Shown in pieces: positions 40,810 to 48,189 of a stretch of 48,189 bases of DNA (position 1 is the first letter of the stretch; every line of letters begins with the position of its first letter). The stretch is from an uncultured Lachnospiraceae bacterium (GTDB taxonomy: Bacteria > Bacillota > Clostridia > Lachnospirales > Lachnospiraceae), in contig CAMWGV010000015.1 in assembly GCA_947173945.1 (NCBI GenBank), positions 1-48,189 of the forward strand, given 5' to 3'. A model generated the notes under the pieces. The model ran no database searches, was not told the DNA's origin, and saw only the letters and a list, made by a program, of their open reading frames with translations. The position numbers and the translations under genes were made by a program.

Positions 40810-43800
40810 ATGAGTAAGAAATATAAGTTTGACGTAAGTGTTATTATACCAATTTACAATGTTGAAGAATATTTAAAGGAATGCCTTGACTCTATGCTTG
40901 TTCAAGGCAGGGCTGCACTTCAAATAATTATGATAGATGATGGCTCTACAGATGCCAGTGGGGAAATTGCGCAAAGCTATGCAGCGGAGCATGATAATTT
41001 TGAATATTACCTTATTGAGAATGGCGGACTGGGTCATGCGAGAAACTATGCAATACAGTATGTTAAGGGTAAATATCTCACTTTTTTTGATTCGGACGAC
41101 ATAATCGTTGATGGAACCTATACAAAAATGTTTGATCTTGCGGAAAAATACCAGAGTGAGCTGACGATTTGTGATGTTGCGCGATTTAATTCAGAGAAGG
41201 CATGGGCAGCAGGACTTTTTGAAAAAGTGTTTTCTGAAATAGAAGATAATACCCATATTACGAAAAGTCCACGACTTTTATATGATACAATTGCATGTGA
41301 CAAGTTAGTTTTGACAAGCTTTTATAAGAAAAATAAATTCTTTTTTACGGAAAATGCATTATATGAAGACATCCCTGTTGTAATCCCTATGCATTACAAG
41401 GCAAACAGTGTATCGATATTAAATAGTGTGGGATATTTGTGGCGTGTTCGTGATGGCGCATCAAAGTCTATCACACAAAGTACTTCAAGTAAACAAAACC
41501 TGATAGACAGACTTGATGCTATAAAAAAATTGAACAGCTTTTACAAAAATGAACTTAAAAATGATGATATGTGGCGCAAGCAGCAGAAGAAGAATTTTAC
41601 CATTGATTTGATTATATTTGTAAATGAATGTGACAAGATACCACGTGAGCAGGCAGAAGAGTCCATGAGGATTATAAAAGAATACATGGAAGAAAACATG
41701 GACATTGAAATCATAGATGAACTGCCTGTTATGTTTAAGGAAAAATATAAATGCGTACTTAATAATGATTTAGACAGGCTCATTGCGCTTTTAGATATTC
41801 AGACTCAGTATGGTGAATTTCCGGTGAATGAGGAGAATAACCGGTTATTGATGAAGTTACCTGAGGATTTATTTGAAGAGAACATATGCGATGTAACGGA
41901 TGAATTAAATGATGCACCGGTAAAAGCTACCATCCGGGACCTTAAAATAGACAATTCAAAAATTATAATTTCAGGACATGTGTATAAAACGAGAATAAAT
42001 GTACCGGAAAATTCAGAGAGAACGCTGAAGGTTTATTTGTATAACGAAGTAACCCATAACAGGGTAGCGCTTCCGGTAGAGGATTTCGTGACGACCGAAT
42101 TAACAGATAAATGGGGACAAAAGCTGTGCAGCTATAATGGTGAGATAACAAATTATAATTATGATGGTGCTGGATTTATAATTACACTTGATGCAGCCCA
42201 GATTTCTTATACTGAGGAATTGTACGGAAGAAATCAAATTCTAATTGAATATACAGATCGTTTTTGTAAAAAAAGTTTTCTCTTAAAGAAGGCAAGAAAT
42301 GGAATAAAAGGTAATAAAAATAATACGACGGTACTTGTAGGTAATAATGTTACAGCAATCCGATTCGGATGCCTTGATGAAGTTAATTTTGATATTGTAA
42401 AGCTGGATGCCATTTGCGAACGACTGTATTTGGAGAATAATAAGCTAATATGTAAAATAACAGGAAATTGTAATGAAATGCTTGCATTGTGTGATGGTAT
42501 CAGAGAGCACAAGCTTGAAAAAGAAGATGAATGCACCTACACAATAGATATAGATAAGCTTGAGGCAGGGGGCAAACAGCAAAATAAGCTTTTTACAATA
42601 AATGAAGCAGGTGATAAGCAGGAGCTTTATGCAACACAAAAGGAAATTGTCATTAAAGAATATGAAAAACGTGTATTAGTCGTAAATACGATTAGTACAA
42701 GGCAGGTTCGTTTTGTCATAGATGATGTTATAACAAAAATAGAGCATACGAAAAAAATAAATAAGTCAGTTCAAATTAGTGGGGCTGTGGTGGGTAACAA
42801 AGCATTACTCGAAAATGCAAAGAGTGTAAGAATGTTTGTCAGGGATTATAAAGCTGAAAAAGACATTATCCTTGCCGAAAAAGCCTGTGATTTTTCTAAT
42901 GGAGCCTATGATTTTTGTATTGACATAAATTTTGCAAATAAAAAAATAACAAAAGATTTCTACAATAGTACACGTATTGTTTATGCGGAATATAAAATGA
43001 AGGATGAGACAATATACAGAACAGCATTATTCAGTGAAATCAAAGGGAAGCATAATATTAAAATTAAAGATTTAAAAATAGGATGTTATAGGGATTCTAA
43101 CGGATTCTTTAGCATGAAGCTTACAAATGAGTGGCCGGAGGCGGAAAACTCTCCGGAAAAACGAAAATTGCTTACAAATGAAAATTATCCTAAATATAGA
43201 AAGAAAAAAATATGCGAAAACAGAATTATATTTGAGTCTATGTGGGGAACGAAATATAGCTGCAATCCTCAGGCATTATATGAGTATATTGATAAGCATT
43301 ACCCTAATTATGAGTGTATATGGTCATTGGAGGACCCAAGAACTCCGATTAAGGGGAAGGGAATACGTGTGCGCAGGGGTTCGCAAAAATACTATGAATA
43401 CCTTGCAACTGCAAAATATTTTGTAAACAATGTTAATTTTGAAGACGCCTATGTTAAGAGAAAAGGGCAGATAGAAATACAGACCATGCATGGTACACCG
43501 CTCAAAACAGTAGGATTGGATGTAACTGAGGATTTTTCTACAGAGGCTACGAAAGAAAAATATATAAAAAAGAATTCCAGATGGGATTATCTGATCGTAC
43601 AGGGAAAATTTATGGAGGGAAAGGGATATTCCTGTTACAGGTTTGATAAAAAAACATTAACGACAGGATATCCGAGAACTGACAGATTATTTGACATAGA
43701 CAATTCTAAACTGACCGATTTGAAAAAGGAGCTTGGTTTGCCGCTTGATAAAAAACTAATTTTGTATGCTCCGACATGGCGGGTAAAAAACAGGTTTGAC

Positions 43801-44319
43801 ATGATGCTGGATTTGGAGAAGATGAAGGAAGTACTGAAAGATGAATATGCACTTCTGATTCGTTTACATCATTTCTCGACGGGTGGTTATACGGTTCCTG
43901 AAGATGGAGAGTTTATATTTGATTTGGGTAATTATCAATATGTGGAAAATCTGTATAACATATCAGACATATTGATAACAGATTATTCGTCCGTAATGTT
44001 TGATTACGCACTTTTGAATAAGCCGATGATATTTTTCACATATGATATGGAGGAATATTGCAATAAATTAAGAGGCCTGTATATAGATTTTGAAAAAGAG
44101 GCTCCGGGAACGTTGGCATATACCTCTGATGAAGTTATTCAGGCTATCGTTAACTGTAAGGAGGAACAGGAAAAAAATCGTGAGAGAATTCAGGCGTTCC
44201 ATTCAAAATTCCTCACTTATGAAAACGGAAATTCTTGTGAAAAGGTGGTTCAGCAGGTTATGAAACCTAACAGCTTTGCCCATAGAGTCAGAAGATTCCT
44301 GAAGAGAAGAAAGAGATGA
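40810..44319 (+). CDS. Giant fused GT2 glycosyltransferase and glycerophosphotransferase
   Basis: A 1169-residue protein. The N-terminus is a GT2 domain (SVIIPIYNVEEYLKECLDSM, IDDGSTDASGEIA, GGLGHARNYAI and the FDSDD site). A long middle region (about 360-800), rich in short beta-strand-like segments, resembles a non-catalytic stack of beta domains and is not recognised. The C-terminal part (about 800-1150) is a glycerophosphotransferase with QTMHGTPLKTVGLD (His near 893), GYPRTDRLF, APTWRVKN, RLHH and TDYSSVMFDYALLNKP near 1056. I take ATG 40810, after GAGAGGG; an upstream start at 40774 is in frame. It likely adds a sugar and a glycerol phosphate to the same chain. Confidence 0.87.
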   Translation: MSKKYKFDVSVIIPIYNVEEYLKECLDSMLVQGRAALQIIMIDDGSTDASGEIAQSYAAEHDNFEYYLIENGGLGHARNYAIQYVKGKYLTFFDSDDIIVDGTYTKMFDLAEKYQSELTICDVARFNSEKAWAAGLFEKVFSEIEDNTHITKSPRLLYDTIACDKLVLTSFYKKNKFFFTENALYEDIPVVIPMHYKANSVSILNSVGYLWRVRDGASKSITQSTSSKQNLIDRLDAIKKLNSFYKNELKNDDMWRKQQKKNFTIDLIIFVNECDKIPREQAEESMRIIKEYMEENMDIEIIDELPVMFKEKYKCVLNNDLDRLIALLDIQTQYGEFPVNEENNRLLMKLPEDLFEENICDVTDELNDAPVKATIRDLKIDNSKIIISGHVYKTRINVPENSERTLKVYLYNEVTHNRVALPVEDFVTTELTDKWGQKLCSYNGEITNYNYDGAGFIITLDAAQISYTEELYGRNQILIEYTDRFCKKSFLLKKARNGIKGNKNNTTVLVGNNVTAIRFGCLDEVNFDIVKLDAICERLYLENNKLICKITGNCNEMLALCDGIREHKLEKEDECTYTIDIDKLEAGGKQQNKLFTINEAGDKQELYATQKEIVIKEYEKRVLVVNTISTRQVRFVIDDVITKIEHTKKINKSVQISGAVVGNKALLENAKSVRMFVRDYKAEKDIILAEKACDFSNGAYDFCIDINFANKKITKDFYNSTRIVYAEYKMKDETIYRTALFSEIKGKHNIKIKDLKIGCYRDSNGFFSMKLTNEWPEAENSPEKRKLLTNENYPKYRKKKICENRIIFESMWGTKYSCNPQALYEYIDKHYPNYECIWSLEDPRTPIKGKGIRVRRGSQKYYEYLATAKYFVNNVNFEDAYVKRKGQIEIQTMHGTPLKTVGLDVTEDFSTEATKEKYIKKNSRWDYLIVQGKFMEGKGYSCYRFDKKTLTTGYPRTDRLFDIDNSKLTDLKKELGLPLDKKLILYAPTWRVKNRFDMMLDLEKMKEVLKDEYALLIRLHHFSTGGYTVPEDGEFIFDLGNYQYVENLYNISDILITDYSSVMFDYALLNKPMIFFTYDMEEYCNKLRGLYIDFEKEAPGTLAYTSDEVIQAIVNCKEEQEKNRERIQAFHSKFLTYENGNSCEKVVQQVMKPNSFAHRVRRFLKRRKR

Positions 44320-44356
44320 TTGCCCTGTTTATTATTTGAGGAGGAATAACCCGGAC

Positions 44357-45796
44357 ATGCTGTTTAATTCATTTGCATTTGCAATCTTCCTGCCTGTAGT
44401 GTTTGCCTTGTATTGGGTTATACCACATAAATACAGGTGGATGCTTTTACTGGTTGCCAGCTATTATTTTTATATGAGCTGGAATGTGAAATACGTTTTT
44501 CTTATATTATTGACAACAGCGGTTTCATATTTTGCAGCAATATTTTTAGAAAAGGCATCTGATAAAAAGAGAAAACGATTCATTTTGGCTATGACTGCAA
44601 TCATTTGTCTTGGAGTACTTTTTTTCTTTAAGTACTTCAACTTTGTCAGTGAATCCGTTGTGAGTTTTTTGAATTTGTTTACACTTAAACTTAATCCGCT
44701 GACTTTAAAGCTTATGTTACCGGTTGGAATATCCTTTTATACATTTCAGACACTCAGCTATGTCATAGATGTTTATAAAGGTGAGGTACAAGCGGAACAT
44801 CACTTTGGGATATATGCAACATTTATTTCCTTTTTCCCACAGTTGGTTGCAGGACCAATTGAGAGGACAACCAATTTATTGCCGCAGATAAAAGCCCAGC
44901 ACCAATTTGATTACGTGCAGGCTTCATACGGATTAAAATTAATGGCATGGGGATATTTTAAGAAAATAGTGATTGCGGATACATTGTCGCAGTATGTCAG
45001 TAAAATCTATGATGAACCGCATCAATATCAGGGATTTGCATTCGTTCTTGCAACATTGTTTTTTGCAATTCAAATATATTGTGATTTTTCCGGATATTCG
45101 GATATAGCAATCGGAACGGCAAAGCTACTTGGTATTAATCTTATGACTAACTTTAAGAGCCCGTATTGGTCCCAAAGCATCAAAGAATTCTGGGGACGTT
45201 GGCATATTTCATTATCTACATGGTTTCGGGATTACATATATATTCCGATGGGTGGAAACAGGGTTGGACATTTGAGACATTGTTTTAATCTTGTTGTCAC
45301 ATTTTTGGTCAGTGGCTTGTGGCATGGGGCAAATTGGACATTTGTCATATGGGGAGGAATACATGGAATTGCACAGGCACTTGAAAGTACCATTATTCCC
45401 AAGAAATATAATAAGAGTACAGGTTTGTTTTGGATTATAAGGGTAATGTTCGTATTTGCGTTTTGCTCGTTTGCATGGATATTTTTTGTGTCTAGTTCAA
45501 TTGGTGATGCTTTGTATGTTATTTCACATATGTTTAGCGGGATTGGAAATATATCAGAATATTTACGTGGAGGATTCTCTGACATTGGAATGGCAAGGTT
45601 GCCGTTTGCACTTATATGCATATGGATTTTTATTCTTGCAATATATGATTTGCTTTCACTGAAAACGGACGTGATAGAAGTAATAAGCGATAAGAAAAAA
45701 ATGATAAGATGGTTTGTTTATGTATGCTTTGTGCTGATAATCGTTTTCTTTTCGCAGAAGGGAATTGCGGCTGAATTTGTATATTTTCAGTTTTAG
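44357..45796 (+). CDS. MBOAT O-acyltransferase, AlgI-like
   Basis: A 479-residue membrane acyltransferase with about 11 segments. It starts MLFNSFAFAIFLPVVFALYW, has LMLPVGISFYTFQTLSYVIDVYKG, FFPQLVAGPIERTTNLLPQ, CDFSGYSDIAIGTAKLLGI, EFWGRWHISLSTWFRDYIYIP and the catalytic H323 in SGLWHGANW. It moves acyl (usually acetyl) groups to an outside polymer. I chose ATG 44357 by family N-terminus; AGGAGG is 12 bases upstream, slightly far. The upstream TTG frame is less likely. Its partner is the SGNH protein 12 bases downstream. It differs from the dlt-like MBOAT at 14180. Confidence 0.93.
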   Translation: MLFNSFAFAIFLPVVFALYWVIPHKYRWMLLLVASYYFYMSWNVKYVFLILLTTAVSYFAAIFLEKASDKKRKRFILAMTAIICLGVLFFFKYFNFVSESVVSFLNLFTLKLNPLTLKLMLPVGISFYTFQTLSYVIDVYKGEVQAEHHFGIYATFISFFPQLVAGPIERTTNLLPQIKAQHQFDYVQASYGLKLMAWGYFKKIVIADTLSQYVSKIYDEPHQYQGFAFVLATLFFAIQIYCDFSGYSDIAIGTAKLLGINLMTNFKSPYWSQSIKEFWGRWHISLSTWFRDYIYIPMGGNRVGHLRHCFNLVVTFLVSGLWHGANWTFVIWGGIHGIAQALESTIIPKKYNKSTGLFWIIRVMFVFAFCSFAWIFFVSSSIGDALYVISHMFSGIGNISEYLRGGFSDIGMARLPFALICIWIFILAIYDLLSLKTDVIEVISDKKKMIRWFVYVCFVLIIVFFSQKGIAAEFVYFQF

Positions 45797-45808
45797 GGAT
45801 ACTGCCTT

Positions 45809-46771
45809 ATGAAAAAATTTATAAAAAATATTTTTATATTACTGATACCGATTTTCATTGTAACATGCTGCATAAATTATGTGTATAAGAAAAACAGCCC
45901 TAATTTCGGGACAATGGGGAATTGTAAAAATGATGATGCATACATAGTGGATGTACCGGATGGCATAGAGCTAATGTGTGTTGGAAACAGTCATGGCTAT
46001 TATGGCTTTAATTTTGATAAGTATAAAAATGATTATGTCTGTTTTAATTTCTCGTTATCGTCTCAATCCATGTCATATAACTATAGAGTTATGGAAAATT
46101 ACAGAGATAAAATTAAAGATGGGGCTGTTATATTTATATGTATATCATATACCAGCTTTTTCGGACAAGATGAAACAGCGTTAGATAATTTCGAGTCAAA
46201 GAATAAGAGGTATTATCATTTTTTGGATAGGAAATACATTAAAGAATATGATCTTAAAACAGATATATTTGTGAGATATCTTCCTTCATTAGGTGTTGAC
46301 AGTATCAAATTGATAGATACCCTGCAAGGGCGTGTAGAAAACAGGGATTACTGGAATAAACAAACATCAAGGGATGCTGCACTCAAACATGGGGCAGCAA
46401 GGTATAAATCCCAGATTGAGATTAATGTTGACAGTGATGGAAACAGAATCATGAATGAAACAGAAATAAATTCTGTTTATGATTTAATAAATTTGTGCAG
46501 GGAAGAAGGCGCAGTACCTATATTGATAACGACTCCGTTTTTGTCAGAATACACGAATCCAATTATTGAGAATGATCCTGAGTTTTTCGATGATTTTTAT
46601 GAGATAATTGAAAAAATTCAAAATGATACAGGGGTGGATTATTATGACTATGGATTTGATGATAGATTTAGCTCTAATTATAAATTATTTTTTAATACGG
46701 ATCACCTGAATAGAAAAGGGGCAAGAAAATTTGTTGATATTCTGATGAAAGAAATAGTAAGTGTGTTGTAG
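45809..46771 (+). CDS. SGNH-type acyltransferase partner protein
   Basis: A 320-residue protein with an N-terminal membrane segment (about 7-24) and an outside domain. The SGNH nucleophile is S61 in CVGNSHGYYGF, and D298/H299 in NTDHLNRKGARKF complete the site. MBOAT proteins of the AlgI/PatA type act with such a partner (AlgJ/AlgX/PatB-like), which passes the acetyl group to the polymer. It ends the co-directional cluster. Overall similarity to known families is low outside the motifs. No strong terminator is seen after it. Confidence 0.82.
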   Translation: MKKFIKNIFILLIPIFIVTCCINYVYKKNSPNFGTMGNCKNDDAYIVDVPDGIELMCVGNSHGYYGFNFDKYKNDYVCFNFSLSSQSMSYNYRVMENYRDKIKDGAVIFICISYTSFFGQDETALDNFESKNKRYYHFLDRKYIKEYDLKTDIFVRYLPSLGVDSIKLIDTLQGRVENRDYWNKQTSRDAALKHGAARYKSQIEINVDSDGNRIMNETEINSVYDLINLCREEGAVPILITTPFLSEYTNPIIENDPEFFDDFYEIIEKIQNDTGVDYYDYGFDDRFSSNYKLFFNTDHLNRKGARKFVDILMKEIVSVL

Positions 46772-46834
46772 ATAAAAATGATAAATTGATACAAAAATAT
46801 ACTGATTTAACGAAATTACCCTACATTAATAATG

Positions 46835-46863
46835 TTGTGGAAATGTTAAAAAAATGCTAAAAT
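46835..46863 (+). promoter_or_regulatory. Promoter of the fibronectin-type surface protein gene
   Basis: TTGTGG (46835-46840), a 17-base spacer and TAAAAT (46858-46863), with TGC as extended -10. It lies in the gap after the glycopolymer cluster, about 63 bases before the next start. Confidence 0.5.
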
Positions 46864-46925
46864 TGTGGTATCAACATGAGGTACTAAAAATCATTTTTAT
46901 TTATTATTGAAAAGGAGAGTGAGCT

Positions 46926-48189
46926 ATGAAAGCAAAAACGAAGAAGCGTGTGATACTCACACTTGCGCTTGCAATCATTATGACATGTGCAATGTCTATC
47001 ACCGCCATGGCGGCTACTAGGGCGATGGGATTGAAGCAGACAGGGGCAACAACAAGTACTGTAAGTTTTGCGTGGACTGCAGATCCTACCGCAGCTGGAT
47101 ATTATATCTATGTATCGACCGACAATGTAAACTTTAGAAGAACGGATACTTCTGTTTATCCCGATGCTACCGATCCAAATAAGGGTTATGTTGGCGGCCT
47201 TTCAGCCGGAACCACATATTACGTAAAGGTTCAGATTGTATATGACTGGGATTGGTTGACTGACACAAGTACAACGGGAGATATGTCTGAGTCAATTGCA
47301 GTTGCAACTGCACCGATGAAGGTAAAAAGTGTTAAGCAGACCAGTGCATCAGCAAAAGGTGTTACCTTAAAGTGGTCTAAGGCGGCAGGTGCAACCTCGT
47401 ATCAGATATACAGAGATAACAAGAAGGTAGCAACTGTTACCGGAACAACTGCTACAATAAAGCAGACGGCAGGAACCGAAAAAGCCTATGATGTTTATCC
47501 TGTCAGAACAGTGGGTAACTTCTCTGCTAAAGGAGACTATGAGTATGGATATGCAAAAGCGATTCCGCTCAAACCCGTATATGTAGCAAATGCAGCAAAG
47601 GACAATTGTACTTGGGATCATGATGTTTGGAACGATGGTATTATTAAAAAGGTTCGGTTTTCAGCGGACAAAAACAACAAGGATAATACTGTTGATGGCT
47701 TCCAGTTTGCGATTTATACATTGGATGGAAAGAAGAAGCTGAAGACTATTACTACAAATGATAACATATACGAAAATATTGATTTATCTTTAAAGACTGT
47801 AAGAAATAATGGTTTTCAGGTAATGGCAAGAGGGTATACAAAGATAAATGGCAAGAAATGCTGGGGTGCATGGTCTGCAAAGAAGGTTGTTATTGCACCA
47901 CCTGTTGTGAAATGTCCTGATGTTAGAACAAGTACAGCCACAGTAAAATGGAATAAGATTTCAGGTGCAACTAAGTACTATGTATATGTTGCTAAGAATT
48001 GCCCATCACTTTTTGGTATAAAGAATTATAAGAGGGTTGCTACGGTAAATGCTAAAAAAACCTCTTACAAAATAAGTGGTCTTAAAAAGGGAAAGTATTA
48101 TTCTGTTTATGTAGTTCCTGTAGTTAAAATTGGTAAGAAATCATATAAAGGTGTAGCCGGTAAGTATACATGGGAAGGATATCGTTCTA
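46926..48189 (+). CDS. Secreted fibronectin type III-like protein, 5' part
   Basis: The frame is open from ATG 46926 to the end of the window (421 codons) with no stop, so the gene continues outside. AAGGAGAG lies six to ten bases upstream. Residues 1-31 form a signal peptide: basic MKAKTKKR, a hydrophobic core ILTLALAIIMTCAMSITAMA and an A-x-A cleavage site. At least three fibronectin type III-like units follow, with repeated patterns such as VSFAWTADPTAAGYYIYV, VTLKWSKAAGATSYQIYR and ATVKWNKISGATKYYVYV. The middle unit is followed by an irregular one (KVRFSADKNNKDNTVDG). Such proteins are usually extracellular enzymes or adhesins; no catalytic domain is visible yet. Confidence 0.85.
   Translation, partial: MKAKTKKRVILTLALAIIMTCAMSITAMAATRAMGLKQTGATTSTVSFAWTADPTAAGYYIYVSTDNVNFRRTDTSVYPDATDPNKGYVGGLSAGTTYYVKVQIVYDWDWLTDTSTTGDMSESIAVATAPMKVKSVKQTSASAKGVTLKWSKAAGATSYQIYRDNKKVATVTGTTATIKQTAGTEKAYDVYPVRTVGNFSAKGDYEYGYAKAIPLKPVYVANAAKDNCTWDHDVWNDGIIKKVRFSADKNNKDNTVDGFQFAIYTLDGKKKLKTITTNDNIYENIDLSLKTVRNNGFQVMARGYTKINGKKCWGAWSAKKVVIAPPVVKCPDVRTSTATVKWNKISGATKYYVYVAKNCPSLFGIKNYKRVATVNAKKTSYKISGLKKGKYYSVYVVPVVKIGKKSYKGVAGKYTWEGYRS

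Overview
The window looks like a chromosomal piece of a low-GC Gram-positive anaerobe of the Clostridia, most likely Lachnospiraceae-like. The signs are AT-rich codon use, strong AGGAGG ribosome binding sites, DapL-type diaminopimelate synthesis, the rpsF-ssb-rpsR order, a sorting-signal surface protein and several ATP-grade surface glycopolymer genes of Gram-positive type. The genus assignment is inference. Almost every gene is on the + strand; the one clear minus-strand gene is a 36-residue membrane toxin at 16851-16961.

Region 1 (1-9566) is envelope stress and transport: the 3' end of a Cna-B/SpaA-type surface protein, a DUF389 membrane protein whose ribosome binding site lies in a structured repeat, a BceRS-like two-component system, a MATE exporter, a SAM methyltransferase behind an odd leader, and a BceAB-like peptide-resistance ABC transporter. 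Region 2 (9567-10824) is the rpsF-ssb-rpsR operon. A second copy of the structured repeat follows its terminator.

Region 3 (11092-16669) has a consensus promoter followed by a dlt-like set: adenylation ligase, fold-type III PLP decarboxylase, small carrier protein, MBOAT acyltransferase and SGNH/DltD-like protein. The decarboxylase is not part of the ordinary D-alanylation pathway, so this is my main candidate for an undescribed system: carrier-bound amino acid activation, decarboxylation and transfer to a surface polymer. A type I toxin-antitoxin locus (16713-17055) and a strongly folded 180-base element (17135-17315) fill the gap before dapF-dapL (17353-19459).

Region 4 (19471-46771) is a long co-directional surface glycopolymer cluster. 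It starts with a polyprenyl-phosphate sugar-1-phosphate transferase and a DUF1972 glycosyltransferase. After a near-consensus promoter at 22138-22165 come a TagGH/Wzm-Wzt-type exporter, several CDP-glycerol glycerophosphotransferase-family proteins (two fused to glycosyltransferase domains, one degenerate), two cytidylyltransferases, GT4 enzymes, a Stealth phosphotransferase, three tandem acyltransferase-3 paralogues, a GtrB/GT-C pair, and a second MBOAT plus SGNH pair. Together they can be read as building, exporting and decorating a glycerophosphate-containing, teichoic-acid-like polymer. The window ends inside a secreted fibronectin type III-like protein (46926 onward).

All calls come from reading sequence and translation only; no database search was run. 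Promoters and RNA structures are pattern-based.
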